A DNA stretch of 64,000 nucleotides from Candidatus Vesicomyidisocius sp. Agig_15_S12 (GTDB lineage: Bacteria; Pseudomonadota; Gammaproteobacteria; PS1; Pseudothioglobaceae): positions 517,230 to 581,229 of the forward strand of contig CP072532.1 of the NCBI GenBank assembly GCA_021730225.1, given 5' to 3'. Position 1 is the stretch's first letter, and each line of letters begins with the position of its first letter. The position numbers and the translations under genes were made by a program. This document shows positions 30,329-40,620 of the stretch, in pieces. The notes beneath the pieces are model-generated. The model ran no database searches. It saw only the letters and a list, made by a program, of their open reading frames with translations, and was not told the origin of the DNA.

Positions 30329-32058
30329 ACTAAATTTAATCCATCATCATTCATTGATGCCATCTCATCACGACCAGCCAATAACATTTCATGATGTCCT
30401 GCACCTGATGGAATCATTGGGAATACATTTTCTGTAGGGTCAGTCAAAATATCTAAAAATACTGTTCTATCTTTTTGTTTAAACGCTTCAATCAATGCTG
30501 GTTTTAAATCTTGCTCTTTTTCAACTTTAATACCTATATGCCCATAGCTTTCTGCTAATTTAACAAAATTAGGTAATGCATCCATATACGACATGGAATA
30601 ACGTTTTTCATAGAAAAACTCTTGCCATTGACGAACCATACCCAAATAGCCATTGTTAAGATTAACAATCTTAACAGGTGTTGCATATTGCAACATAGTT
30701 GATAATTCCTGAGTCATCATTTGAATACTACCTTCACCTGTTACACACGCAACATTCAACTCTGGTTTAGCAATTTTTGCACCCATGGCAGCCGGTAAAC
30801 CAAAACCCATTGTACCTAAACCTCCAGAGTTAATCCAACGACGTGGCTGATCAAAGTGATAATATTGAGCTGCCCACATTTGATGTTGGCCCACATCAGA
30901 AGTCACAATAGCATTGCCTTTCGTCACTTCATATAGAGTTTCTATAACAGTCTGTGGCTTAATAATACCTAATTTAGTTTGATAAGCCAAAGAATTAACA
31001 GAACGCCACTGGTCAATTTGCGACCACCAAAGGGAAATATCTTGAATGAACTTAGTTTTCATCTTAACAATTAAATCACTAAGTACTAATTTAACATCGC
31101 CTACAATTGCTATATCTACAGCCACATTTTTGGAAATAGAAGATGGATCAATATCAATATGAATAATCTTAGCATTAGGACAGAATTTATCAATATTAGC
31201 TGTCACTCTGTCATCAAATCTAACACCTGCAGCGATCACACAATCTGCATCATGCATTGCCATATTAGCCTCATAAGTACCGTGCATACCTAACATACCT
31301 AATGATTGCTTATCCGTAGCTGGATAAGCACCTAAGCCCATCAAAGTTTGCGTGATTGGAAAGCCTAACTGACGTGTAAACGCTCTAAGCTCTTGATAAG
31401 CATTACCAATAATACAACCGCCACCAGAATACACAATTGGACATTTGGCTAATGCAATCAAATCAGCTGCAGCATTAATTTTAGCACTATCAGCACGAGA
31501 TGGAACCTGATATGAACGCATTTCAACTGAATTTGGATAAGGTTTTGGTTCAACAGTAGCAATGGTAATATCTTTAGGAATATCAATTAATACAGGTCCA
31601 GGCCGGCCTGTAGTGGCAATATGAAATGCTTTCTTTATGGTATTAACAATTTGATTAATATTTTTAATCAAAAAGTTATGTTTCACACATGAACGAGTAA
31701 TACCTACCGCATCAACTTCTTGAAACGCATCATTACCAATAAGTGCTGAAGGCACTTGCCCTGAAATGATAACCATGGGAATAGAATCCATATATGCAGT
31801 TGCAATACCTGTAACTGCATTAGTAATACCAGGCCCACTAGTAACTAAAGTAACACCACACTTACCACTTGCTCGCGTATAACCATCTGCAGCATGTGCT
31901 GCACCTTGTTCATGGCGAACAAGAATATGTTCAATTTCATCACAAGCATTTAGTGCATCATAAATATGTAAAACTGCACCACCAGGATAACCAAAAATGT
32001 GCTTAACTCCTTCACTTTTAAGACTGTTAACTAATATTTGAGCACCATTTAACTTCAT
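30325..32058 (-). CDS. ilvI: Acetolactate synthase large subunit
   Basis: A 577-residue ThDP enzyme making acetolactate or acetohydroxybutyrate. It has the N-terminal pyrimidine domain (GYPGGAVLHIYDAL...HEQGAAHAADGYAR-like segment), the central FAD-fold domain and the C-terminal ThDP motif GEGSIQMM..E...NNGYLGMVRQWQ. Length is normal. First gene of a run with ilvH and ilvC, all tightly overlapping. Confidence 0.96.
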
Positions 32059-32122
32059 TCTTTTTAATTTAGCATAATAACCTATTAATTATACCTAATG
32101 ATATATCAATATAAATTCACTA

Positions 32123-33034
32123 TTATAAGGAATTTTGCCAATCTTCAGAATAAAATTGAATAGGCGAGTTATCTTCTTCAAATGTCTCAATAGACCATGT
32201 ATCAGGCTTTGCTAAAATAGTTGATAACAATTGATCATTAAGTAAATGCCCTGTCTTATATCCTTCGTAATGTCCAATTAGATTACTACCTAATAAATAT
32301 AAATCACCAACAATATCCAAAATTTTATGCTTAACAAATTCATTTTGATAACGCATTCCATCTTCGTTTAAAACATCATCATCACTTAAAGCAATCGCAT
32401 TATCCATGCTCGCACCAAGTGCTAAATTTTGTCTTTGCATCATTTCTACATCTTTTATGTAACCAAAAGTTCTGGCACGCGAAATTTCCTTTAAATATGA
32501 CTGTTTGGAAAAATTAATACTCAATTTCTCTCCACTTTCCTTAACTTTTTTATGATCAAAATCAATTTCAAGTGACACCTTAAATCCTTCATACTTAGAC
32601 ACTTGTGCCCATGAATCACCATTTTCTACTCGTATGGTATCCTTGATGACAAAGAATTTTTTATGAGTACTTTGCTCTTCAATACCAGCAGATTGAACCA
32701 GAAAAATGAAAGGGGCAGATGAGCCGTCCATAATTGGTACTTCAAACGAATCAAGTTCTACTAAAACATTATCAATTCCAAGAGCTGAAAATGCACTCAT
32801 TAAATGCTCAACTGTTGACACTTTAACACCTTTATTTTCAAGCCCAGTAGAAAGCACCACTTCATTAACAAAGGCACTATGTGCACGCACCAACTTATCA
32901 CCTACATCCATCCGCCTAAATACTACACCATGGTCTTCTTTAGCAGGAATCAAAGTCATATTTACAACACTACCACTATGAATACCAATACCTCTAGCTT
33001 TAACTTCTTTTTTAATGGTTCTTTGCTTTATCAT
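32123..33034 (-). CDS. lpxC: UDP-3-O-acyl-N-acetylglucosamine deacetylase
   Basis: A 303-residue zinc hydrolase, the committed step of lipid A synthesis. The zinc-binding segments VEHLMSAF and [15 protein letters not shown], and the MDGSSAPF loop, are conserved; ARTFGY is present. ftsZ, the usual upstream neighbour in the dcw cluster, is absent; instead 1.4 kb of empty DNA follows upstream. Together with waaA it shows that a KDO-lipid A outer membrane is retained. Confidence 0.96.
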   Translation of the reverse strand: MIKQRTIKKEVKARGIGIHSGSVVNMTLIPAKEDHGVVFRRMDVGDKLVRAHSAFVNEVVLSTGLENKGVKVSTVEHLMSAFSALGIDNVLVELDSFEVPIMDGSSAPFIFLVQSAGIEEQSTHKKFFVIKDTIRVENGDSWAQVSKYEGFKVSLEIDFDHKKVKESGEKLSINFSKQSYLKEISRARTFGYIKDVEMMQRQNLALGASMDNAIALSDDDVLNEDGMRYQNEFVKHKILDIVGDLYLLGSNLIGHYEGYKTGHLLNDQLLSTILAKPDTWSIETFEEDNSPIQFYSEDWQNSL

Positions 33035-34429
33035 AATATTTATTATTCCAATAATAATTTTATTTTACTCACAAAGTTAGTTTGTTGAGGTTCTTACACT
33101 ACTTCTAAAGAAGTATTATTATAAGTATGCATCAACAGGTCTAAGTATACAAATATAATTTGAATAAGAATAAATCTTATTTATATCAAACTTTAACCAG
33201 TTTGATGCTTATTTAAATGTATTAATCAATAATCCCTCATAACCTTATATTTAAGATATACCCACCTATGATATACTTGCCTATTATCAACAATCCTGAT
33301 TTAAGCCTTCTATATAGCTTTTCAGCTTTTAAATTTTGCTTGAAAAAATAACAAATATCTTGATTAGATTTTTCTAAAGTATCAACTAAACTATGTAATG
33401 ATAAATAATATTATTCAATAGAATTGAATTGTTTTTAGTTGAACAAAACCATGTTTAATTTTGAATCTTTCTACCTTTTCAAATAAGACATAAAAGACAT
33501 AAACAATATTTTAAATAATTTGATTATCACTTATTCTAAAAACATAACTATAAATAATACTGCCAACTACAAACACAGAAATTTTACTTACACCTGCTCC
33601 CATATCAATCCAAAACAACATTACTAAGTCCTAAAAGTAAATAAAAGTTCACGACTTGATTAGTTATAAAGGTAAGTATAATTTTGTGATAAACAACCCA
33701 TCATATTGGGCAATAGGTTTAATATGTTAACTAAAAATAGTTTGTATTACATATTTCTATTACATAAATGTTTTAATACTAACAACAACGACTGTTAGAA
33801 GTATGTGATTTAATGGAAAAATATTTATTCATTATTTTTGTATCTAGTTAAGACTTTTTCAATGAGACAGAAGAACAAATCTTAGTCAAAGTGTGAAGAT
33901 TTTAGGATTAAAGATATTCATAGTATATTATTCCATTAATTAGAAATACTGAATATTTTTATATATTAATCTTAAATGTACTGAAGTAAAGACATTTAAG
34001 ACATCAGACCTATCTAAATAATAAATAATTCACCTATAAAGCCACGTACTTTACACTATATACAAGAGTTACCACCAAAATTAATACTTGCACTTAAATT
34101 TGTTGATCAATGTTTAATCAATTCAAAAGATGAAAGTAATTTGCATTTTAGTCAAACTAAACTCAAGCCTTATAGTTTAAATACTCATTAGGCATGCATT
34201 TGCTACAAATAGATTATCGCTTATTCGTTTTAAGTTTATTTTTAAATAAACCCTAATTAAGAATAAAATTAGTAATCTAAAAGCTAAATATTGTCCCAAA
34301 AATTATTCTATATTGAACAGCATCCTACTAAGTAATTAATTAGATACAACAAACAAATAATAGTCTGAATAATGCCAATACTATAGAGCAATAATACCAT
34401 TATAACCAAATAACAAATAGAACAAAGTT
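33035..34429 (+). other. Gene desert between lpxC and uppP
   Basis: About 1.4 kb of AT-rich DNA with no intact gene. One 54-codon open piece without a start at about 34027-34191 on the plus strand (KPRTLHYIQELPPKLILALK, later NLHFSQTKLKPYSLNTH) is protein-like but not recognised. Short repeats of AGACATAAA occur near 33485-33500. No RNA gene or strong promoter was seen. Confidence 0.45.
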
Positions 34430-34467
34430 AAGGATATACAAGTTTAAATTAAAACTTGTATATCCTT
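34430..34467 (-). terminator. Terminator-like hairpin at the end of uppP
   Basis: A perfect 16-base stem (34430-34445 with 34452-34467) with a 6-base loop directly at the uppP stop codon. The stem overlaps the first two bases of the stop. The downstream U-tract on the minus strand is weak, so it may stabilise the 3' end of the mRNA as much as terminate. Confidence 0.6.
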
Positions 34468-35260
34468 ATAAGAAGAATAAAAATACGCTTAAAGTTAATC
34501 TATAAACAACAAATGGTGTCATACCAACCATATCTATTAACCTGATAACAAAAACAATAGTTATATAAGCGCTAATTGTTGAAACTACAAAACCCAAGAC
34601 TAATAAACTAACATTAACCAATTGTGTATGATGATATAAATCAACCAACATAAGTATTAATGACAAAGTAATTACAGGAATTGATAATAAAAATGAAAAT
34701 TGTATTGATAATTTCCTAGATAATCCTGCTAACATACAAGCGGTAATTGTTATTCCTGATCTAGAGGTTCCTGGGATTAATGCTAAGATTTGCATCATAC
34801 TAATAAAGCTAACATCTATCCAACTGATTGTACTTTTTGGATTTTTATTTTTATGATTAAACCAACTTGCAAAACCTAAAAGTAATCCAAACACTAATGT
34901 TGTATAAGTAATAATCTCTATTGAACGTAAATCAACTGCAATAAAATCTTTAAATATCACACCAACTAATCCTATTGGAACAGTACCTAACAGCACTCCC
35001 CATGCTAACTTTGATTGACCAATAATTTGACATTTAGTTATTGAATGATAGAAATCAAAGAACAAATTCTTAATCATTGCTTGATAATAAAATATCACTG
35101 CACTTAAAGTACCCATATGCACCACTACATCAAATACCAAACCTTGGTCAGTCCAATTGGTTAACTTTGGTACTAAAATTAAATGAGCTGAAGAAGAAAT
35201 AGGTAAAAATTCGCTCAAACCTTGGATTAATGCTAGAATAATTGTCTGAGAAACATCCAT
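34466..35260 (-). CDS. uppP: Undecaprenyl-diphosphatase UppP (BacA)
   Basis: A 264-residue membrane phosphatase that recycles the undecaprenyl pyrophosphate carrier for peptidoglycan. The two signature motifs are intact: GLSEFLPISSSAHLIL near residues 14-30 and PGTSRSGITITACML near residues 163-177. About eight hydrophobic helices. The MidA-type methyltransferase lies 17 bases upstream on the same strand. Confidence 0.95.
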   Translation of the reverse strand: MDVSQTIILALIQGLSEFLPISSSAHLILVPKLTNWTDQGLVFDVVVHMGTLSAVIFYYQAMIKNLFFDFYHSITKCQIIGQSKLAWGVLLGTVPIGLVGVIFKDFIAVDLRSIEIITYTTLVFGLLLGFASWFNHKNKNPKSTISWIDVSFISMMQILALIPGTSRSGITITACMLAGLSRKLSIQFSFLLSIPVITLSLILMLVDLYHHTQLVNVSLLVLGFVVSTISAYITIVFVIRLIDMVGMTPFVVYRLTLSVFLFFL

Positions 35261-35277
35261 ATTTATACAAAAATCTT

Positions 35278-36399
35278 TTACAATTTACCGCTCAGGTCTT
35301 GTTCAATAAATCCTATTAATCTTACCGATAGTTTCTTACTTAAGGCCAATACCTTAAAACTCTCACCCATTATACTAGGTAGAACCAACTGTTTAATTTG
35401 TTGTGCTAAATTCATACGTTTGTTTTTATCTTTTTGTTTAAGCACATAATCAGTAATACCCAGTGAAATCAAAAATAACGCCTGTGTCGCGTAACCGCTA
35501 ACCTTAAAACCACTAATACTTGCTTGGTCAGCAATATCAGAAAAATTAACTGATGTAGTAATATCTTGCTTACCTATATTCACAAATGGGTTTTCACTTG
35601 CTTTGTGTTGATAATAACACCTTAAAGTACCATCTAATCTTTGTGGATGAAAATATTCATCCCTGCTCATACCATAATCAATCAACAATACGAGCGCCTT
35701 ATTAGTAGCATTGTATAAAGAGTTAATCCATGCTATAGCATGAAGATTTATTTCAGTTTTATAATCTTCAGTCACATTATTAGGCAATAATATTTTATCA
35801 TTTTGATAAGGAAAATCGAATTTTTTCCAAAAAAATTCATTTTCATGATAATCAATACCTAACTCATAAAATTGTTTATTTTTATAAATAACACGTTTTG
35901 CTGGCATGGCGTCTAATACTTCATTAGCAATCACCACACCAGAAAAATCTGATGGTAATTCATCAAGCCAAACTATTCTATCTATTAATTCTGGTAATAT
36001 CTTACTAATGGTTTCTGCTTGTCTGTGTCTAAGCTCACCACTTAACTCTAAAATATAATACTTCCGGGGTAGCCTTTTTAACCTTCCTAGCTCAAAAAGT
36101 ATCTGAGTAGCAAGAATACCACTACCTGAACCAAACTCTAAAATATCATTAGTGCCATTTAGCACCTGAGCACATTGATTAGCCAAACAAAATCCAAATA
36201 AATCTGAAGTTTCTGGCGCGGTAATAAAATCGCCATTTTCACTAAATTTTTCTAAACCCGATCGATAATAACCCAAAGTAGGATAGTAGAGCGCTAAATT
36301 CATAAATTCATCAAAACCTATAGGACTAGCATTTTGTATAATAGTATTTTTAATAATTTGTTCAAGACCCACTTGACGTATTTTATATGAAAATAGCAC
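35278..36399 (-). CDS. SAM-dependent methyltransferase, MidA/NDUFAF7 family
   Basis: A 373-residue protein of the DUF185/MidA family. Signatures: GFDEFMNLALYYPTLGYY near the N-terminus, DFITAPETSDLFG, the SAM-binding ILEFGSGSGILA, and VIANEVLDAMPAKR. The mitochondrial relative NDUFAF7 methylates an arginine of complex I; bacterial targets are unknown. The frame opens at GTG 36399, overlapping the divergent SDR gene by 13 bases; an internal GTG at 36372 would avoid the overlap, so the start is uncertain. Confidence 0.85.
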   Translation of the reverse strand: MLFSYKIRQVGLEQIIKNTIIQNASPIGFDEFMNLALYYPTLGYYRSGLEKFSENGDFITAPETSDLFGFCLANQCAQVLNGTNDILEFGSGSGILATQILFELGRLKRLPRKYYILELSGELRHRQAETISKILPELIDRIVWLDELPSDFSGVVIANEVLDAMPAKRVIYKNKQFYELGIDYHENEFFWKKFDFPYQNDKILLPNNVTEDYKTEINLHAIAWINSLYNATNKALVLLIDYGMSRDEYFHPQRLDGTLRCYYQHKASENPFVNIGKQDITTSVNFSDIADQASISGFKVSGYATQALFLISLGITDYVLKQKDKNKRMNLAQQIKQLVLPSIMGESFKVLALSKKLSVRLIGFIEQDLSGKL

Positions 36400-37106
36400 T
36401 AGTTACAGGCGGAGCGTATAGAATTGGCATGCGAATTTGTCATACTTTACATAGAGACGGTTACTTTATTATTATTCATTATAGAAATTCATTCCAAGGT
36501 GCTAACAATCTAATGAATAAGCTTAATAACATTCGCCAAAATTCTGCCAGTACTTTACAAGCTGAATTATCTAATATCCAAGAAGTAAATAAACTTTGCA
36601 ATGCTATCAAGTCACTTGAGGTTTTAGTTAACAATGCATCCATTTTTTACTCAACACCTGTTGATAAGTTAAATCAACATGATTATCAATATATTATGAA
36701 TACTAATCTTATGGCGCCTTTATTTTTATCTAGCACCTTAAGTGATAAGTTAGCTCACAATCAAGGTTGCATTATCAATATTATTGATATTCACAGCGAA
36801 CGTCCTTTAAAAAATTATACAATTTATAGTATTTCTAAAGCAGCTGTTGCTATGATGACAAAAACTTTAGCTAAAGAATTAGCACCCAATGTTCGTGTTT
36901 GTGGAGTATCACCTGGGTCAATTTTATGGCCAACAAATATAGCTAAACTTAATCAAGTTCAAAAAAATAAAATACTTAAAAAAATTGCACTTAAAAAACA
37001 AGGTAGTGCGCAAGATATTGCTGATACTGTTTTATTTTTAGCTAAATCTACCTACATTACTGGACAAATTATTAATGTTGATGGTGGTCGTACACTTAAC
37101 CAATAA
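36387..37106 (+). CDS. Short-chain dehydrogenase, pteridine-reductase-like (FolM type)
   Basis: A 239-residue SDR. The NADPH loop is TGGAYRIGMRICHTLHRDG with IIIHYRNS after it, where the HYR segment is typical of pteridine reductases and FolM. The active-site Tyr-Lys is YSISKAAV, and NNASIFYSTP fits the family. Such enzymes reduce dihydromonapterin or dihydrofolate. A general 3-oxoacyl reductase is the alternative. Its start overlaps the divergent MidA-family frame. Confidence 0.75.
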   Translation: MKIALVTGGAYRIGMRICHTLHRDGYFIIIHYRNSFQGANNLMNKLNNIRQNSASTLQAELSNIQEVNKLCNAIKSLEVLVNNASIFYSTPVDKLNQHDYQYIMNTNLMAPLFLSSTLSDKLAHNQGCIINIIDIHSERPLKNYTIYSISKAAVAMMTKTLAKELAPNVRVCGVSPGSILWPTNIAKLNQVQKNKILKKIALKKQGSAQDIADTVLFLAKSTYITGQIINVDGGRTLNQ

Positions 37107-37445
37107 AGGTCTTTGTATGAATGTCATACTATTTTTGTGATATAATTTTAAAAAATTGATAATTTAAATTTTCATCAACTAAAAAGATTTTTAAAATATT
37201 TTTTATATGCCAAAAATAAATACCACAAAAATACTATTAATATTTTGGAATTTTTGTTGCCATATTAAAGTAAATTAATTACTTAGTCGCTTTTAAGCTA
37301 CTAAATAAAAAAGGTTTAAAACTATCAAGGAATAAGTTTTTAATCATTTTATGATAAGAATAAATCACACTTTAACACAAAATTAACACACTAGTGTTGA
37401 ACCTTTTATGTGCGTAACCAAATCCATTCACACTAGGACTTAACT
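37107..37445 (+). other. Gene-free region upstream of rne
   Basis: 339 bases without a gene. It holds an imperfect hairpin at about 37281-37302 (TTAGTCGCT / AGCTACTAA) and a 10-base palindrome ACACTAGTGT at 37388-37397. In proteobacteria the rne leader is an autoregulatory target of RNase E, and a leader of this size would fit, but there is no structural proof here. Confidence 0.4.
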
Positions 37446-39167
37446 ATGAATCATATTTTAATCAATGCAACCCACTCCGAAGAAATCAGAGTAGGTGTTA
37501 TAAAAAACAAAAAACTGATTGGCCTTAATATAGAAACTAGCCTTAATAAGAAAACAAAAGGCAATATTTACCGAGGCAAAATATCTCGAATAGAACAATC
37601 ACTAGAAGCAGCATTTGTTGACTATGGCAAAGAAAAACAAGGGTTTTTACCTTTTAAAGAAGTTGCCGAAACTTTATATAATGACACTAAAGCTGAAGGT
37701 GAAAAACTGACTATTTCTGATGTTTTAAAAGAAGGACAAAAAATTATTGTCCAAATTGAAAAAGAAGAACGTGGTAATAAAGGTGCGGCACTTAGCACTT
37801 ATATCAATCTTGCTGGTGCTTATATGATTTTAATGCCTAATAATCCGAAAAGTCATGGTATATCAAGACAAATAGTCTCCTCAGATCGACAATCTTTAAA
37901 AGAAATTATTAGCAGAATTATTCTACCTAAACATTCAGGTTTAATCATTCGTACTGCCGGCTCTGGAAAAAGTTTTGAAGAATTACAATGGGAAGTAGAT
38001 TATCTCTCTGACTTATGGAAATCAATCAACACAATGTCTTTAGTACATGGTGCGCCTTTCTTAATTTATCAAGAAAGTGATATTATTATTCGTACATTAC
38101 GAGATCACCTTCGCTCTGATACTGACAGTGTTATTATTGATGAATTAGAAGCTTTTCAAAATGCTAAAGAATTTGTCAGCTTTGTATTACCACACTACTT
38201 AGATCGCATCAAATTTTTTGATGTTTCAGAACACTCTTTATTTAGCCATATGGGCATTGAAAACCAAGTTAAAAGTGTATTTAACCGTGAAGTATCGTTA
38301 CGAACAGGAGCCACTATTGTTTTTGACCCAACTGAAGCGCTCACTTCAATTGACATTAACTCTGCTCGTGCTACTAAAGGTGCTGACATTAAAGAAACCG
38401 CCTACAACACTAATCTTGAAGCAGCTAAAGAAATTGCCCTACAACTACAATTAAGAGATATTGGTGGATTAATTGTGATTGACTTTATAGATATGGCTTC
38501 TGAAGAACATAGAGTCTCAATAGAAAAAGCTATGGAAAAAGCGATCAATTCAGATCGAGCACGTATTCAAATTGGTACAATTTCTCAATTTGGCTTACTT
38601 GAAATGTCAAGACAACGCTTGATGAACTCAGTCACTGAATCAGTCGAAAAACCTTGTACTATTTGTCATGGTCGTGGCACTACTCCAACTATTCCAACTT
38701 TAGCATTAACCATTTTAAGGCAACTTGAAAATAGCTGTAATGCTGCTAAACAAACAGCACGTTTAACCATTCAATCAAGCATAGAAGTGATTACTTACAT
38801 TTTGAATGAAAAACGCCAAGAAGTAATAAAGTTAGAAGACAAACATAGTATTAAAATCACCTTATTACCTAATCCATATATGCAATTTCCTAATTTCACT
38901 TTTAATAAACAAAAATGGGGTAAAAAATCACAACATAAAAGCTACCAAGGTATTTCAAAACCTCAACATATATTAGTTGAGAATGGTCTTGCAAATCAAG
39001 CTGAAATTCCCGCTATTAATGTCAATAGACCTAATACACGCGTTCCTGAAAAGAAAATTTTCTTGTTTGAGAAAATCAAAAATACTTTATTTGGAAAGAA
39101 GAAAAAACAACCTAATAAACGTAGAACAAACCCTAATAATAGGACACGAAATAACAATAGAAAGTAG
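37446..39167 (+). CDS. rne: Ribonuclease E, catalytic part only
   Basis: A 573-residue endoribonuclease of the RNase E/G family. The N-terminus (ILINATHSEEIRVGVIKNKK, then GNIYRGKISRIEQSLEAAFVDYG) is RNase E-like with its S1 domain at about 38-120. Catalytic Asp residues sit in DINSARATKG and VIDFIDM. The zinc-link is reduced to CTICHGRG at about residue 405. After residue 510 only a short, very basic tail remains (GKKKKQPNKRRTNPN), so the large degradosome scaffold of E. coli RNase E is absent. RNase G (489 residues) is the alternative name. Confidence 0.88.
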   Translation: MNHILINATHSEEIRVGVIKNKKLIGLNIETSLNKKTKGNIYRGKISRIEQSLEAAFVDYGKEKQGFLPFKEVAETLYNDTKAEGEKLTISDVLKEGQKIIVQIEKEERGNKGAALSTYINLAGAYMILMPNNPKSHGISRQIVSSDRQSLKEIISRIILPKHSGLIIRTAGSGKSFEELQWEVDYLSDLWKSINTMSLVHGAPFLIYQESDIIIRTLRDHLRSDTDSVIIDELEAFQNAKEFVSFVLPHYLDRIKFFDVSEHSLFSHMGIENQVKSVFNREVSLRTGATIVFDPTEALTSIDINSARATKGADIKETAYNTNLEAAKEIALQLQLRDIGGLIVIDFIDMASEEHRVSIEKAMEKAINSDRARIQIGTISQFGLLEMSRQRLMNSVTESVEKPCTICHGRGTTPTIPTLALTILRQLENSCNAAKQTARLTIQSSIEVITYILNEKRQEVIKLEDKHSIKITLLPNPYMQFPNFTFNKQKWGKKSQHKSYQGISKPQHILVENGLANQAEIPAINVNRPNTRVPEKKIFLFEKIKNTLFGKKKKQPNKRRTNPNNRTRNNNRK

Positions 39168-39189
39168 CTATTAAAAAATAAGATTAATA

Positions 39190-39993
39190 ATGTATAAATT
39201 TGCTGTCTTTGGTAATCCGATAAATCATAGTTTGTCGCCATATATTCACAACCAGTTTGCTCAGCAAACTGGTTGTGAAATTAGCTATGACAAACTATTA
39301 GCACCTGTTAATGGCTTTGTATCTTCAGTACAAACATTTATCAATCAAGGAGCAAATGGTTTTAATATTACCGTGCCTTTTAAATTAGATGCATTTGAAT
39401 TTGCGAACGAACTTACACTAAATGCCAAAATAGCAGGTTCAGTTAATACTATTAAGATAAAGGCTGATAAAATTATTGGTGAAAATACCGATGGAACTGG
39501 ACTAATTAAAGATTTAACTCATAATATTGGCATTAAATTAAAAAATAAGATTATTCTAATTTTAGGTGCAGGTGGTGCAACTCAAGGAATTTTATTTCCT
39601 ATTTTAAAACAGGAGCCTAATCAAGTTATAATTTCTAATCGGGCACAGTCTAAAGCGGTTAGACTAGCTAAAAACTTCTCCAAATTTGGTAATACTTGTA
39701 GTATTAGTTTAAATAAAATTAAACATGAATCAGTTGATATTATTATCAACGCTACTAGTGCATCACTTGATGGAAGAATGCCTAATATTGCTTTTAGTGT
39801 TGCCAATAATGCGGTATGTTACGATTTAATGTATGGCCGACAAACTCCATTTATGAATTGGGCAAAAACCAACCATGCCAAAATGATTAGTGATGGTTTA
39901 GGCATGTTAGTGGAACAGGCAGCAACAGCTTTTGAATTCTGGACAGGTACTAAACCTGATACTAATAAAGTTCTAAATAACTTAAGGCGCTAA
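39190..39993 (+). CDS. aroE: Shikimate dehydrogenase
   Basis: A 267-residue NADP-dependent enzyme reducing 3-dehydroshikimate. N-terminal [18 protein letters not shown], the catalytic segment [17 protein letters not shown], the Rossmann loop [11 protein letters not shown] and the C-terminal [10 protein letters not shown] are all intact. It contains a perfect 35-base palindrome in codons for [11 protein letters not shown]. Converges on pdxH with a 12-base overlap of stops. Confidence 0.95.
   Translation: MYKFAVFGNPINHSLSPYIHNQFAQQTGCEISYDKLLAPVNGFVSSVQTFINQGANGFNITVPFKLDAFEFANELTLNAKIAGSVNTIKIKADKIIGENTDGTGLIKDLTHNIGIKLKNKIILILGAGGATQGILFPILKQEPNQVIISNRAQSKAVRLAKNFSKFGNTCSISLNKIKHESVDIIINATSASLDGRMPNIAFSVANNAVCYDLMYGRQTPFMNWAKTNHAKMISDGLGMLVEQAATAFEFWTGTKPDTNKVLNNLRR
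39245..39279. repeat. 35-base perfect palindrome inside aroE
   Basis: Arms of 17 bases at 39245-39261 and 39263-39279 are exact reverse complements around a single C at 39262. It lies 55 bases after the aroE start and would give a very stable hairpin in the mRNA (arms contain CACAACCAGTTTGCT). The protein stays family-like here. Confidence 0.9.
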
Positions 39994-40620
39994 ACGTTCA
40001 ATTCTCCATTTACCTTTATTTAGTTGATATATAAATCGATCATGCAATCGATTTTCTCTACCTTGCCAAAATTCAATCTTTAATGGCACAACACGATACC
40101 CACCCCAAAAATCAGGTAATGGCACTTTTCCCTTGCTAAATTTGACTTTCATTAATTCAAATTGAGATAATAACACCTTTCTTGAGGATAAACTTGATGA
40201 TTGTTGAGATGCCCAGGAACCCAATTGGGAAGCTTTAGGTCTAGAAGAAAAATACTTCAAGGATTCAAGCATACTGATCTTTTCCACATAACCAGAAATT
40301 TTAACCTGCCTCTCTAAAACCAGCCATGGAAACAACAAAGCTACATTCGGATTGGATTGAAGTTGTTTAGATTTTTTAGAATTGTAATTTGTAAAAAACA
40401 CAAAACCATGCATATCAAAATATTTAAGCAATACAGTTCTAATACCTATTTCATTATTATCACTTGTTGCTAAACTCATAGCACTTGGCTCGATAATATC
40501 TGCTTTTTGAGCTTGCTCAAACCACAAATTAAATTGGCCAAAAGGACTATTATTCAGATCAGTTCGATTTAATCCACTCTGAGTAAATTCACGCCTAAGA
40601 CCAGTTAAATCAACTTTCAT
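39982..40620 (-). CDS. pdxH: Pyridoxamine/pyridoxine 5'-phosphate oxidase
   Basis: A 212-residue FMN enzyme that makes [35 protein letters not shown], the ASQQSS segment and the C-terminal [13 protein letters not shown]...W...RLAP end are diagnostic and full length. It supplies the cofactor used by ArgD, Dat, IlvA and AspC in this window. Its ATG shares a base with the UbiH-family stop, so the two are cotranscribed. Confidence 0.95.
   Translation of the reverse strand: MKVDLTGLRREFTQSGLNRTDLNNSPFGQFNLWFEQAQKADIIEPSAMSLATSDNNEIGIRTVLLKYFDMHGFVFFTNYNSKKSKQLQSNPNVALLFPWLVLERQVKISGYVEKISMLESLKYFSSRPKASQLGSWASQQSSSLSSRKVLLSQFELMKVKFSKGKVPLPDFWGGYRVVPLKIEFWQGRENRLHDRFIYQLNKGKWRIERLAP

Noticed and set aside
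33035..34429. Replication origin in the AT-rich desert
   Set aside because: No cluster of DnaA boxes and no dnaA, dnaN or gidA neighbours.
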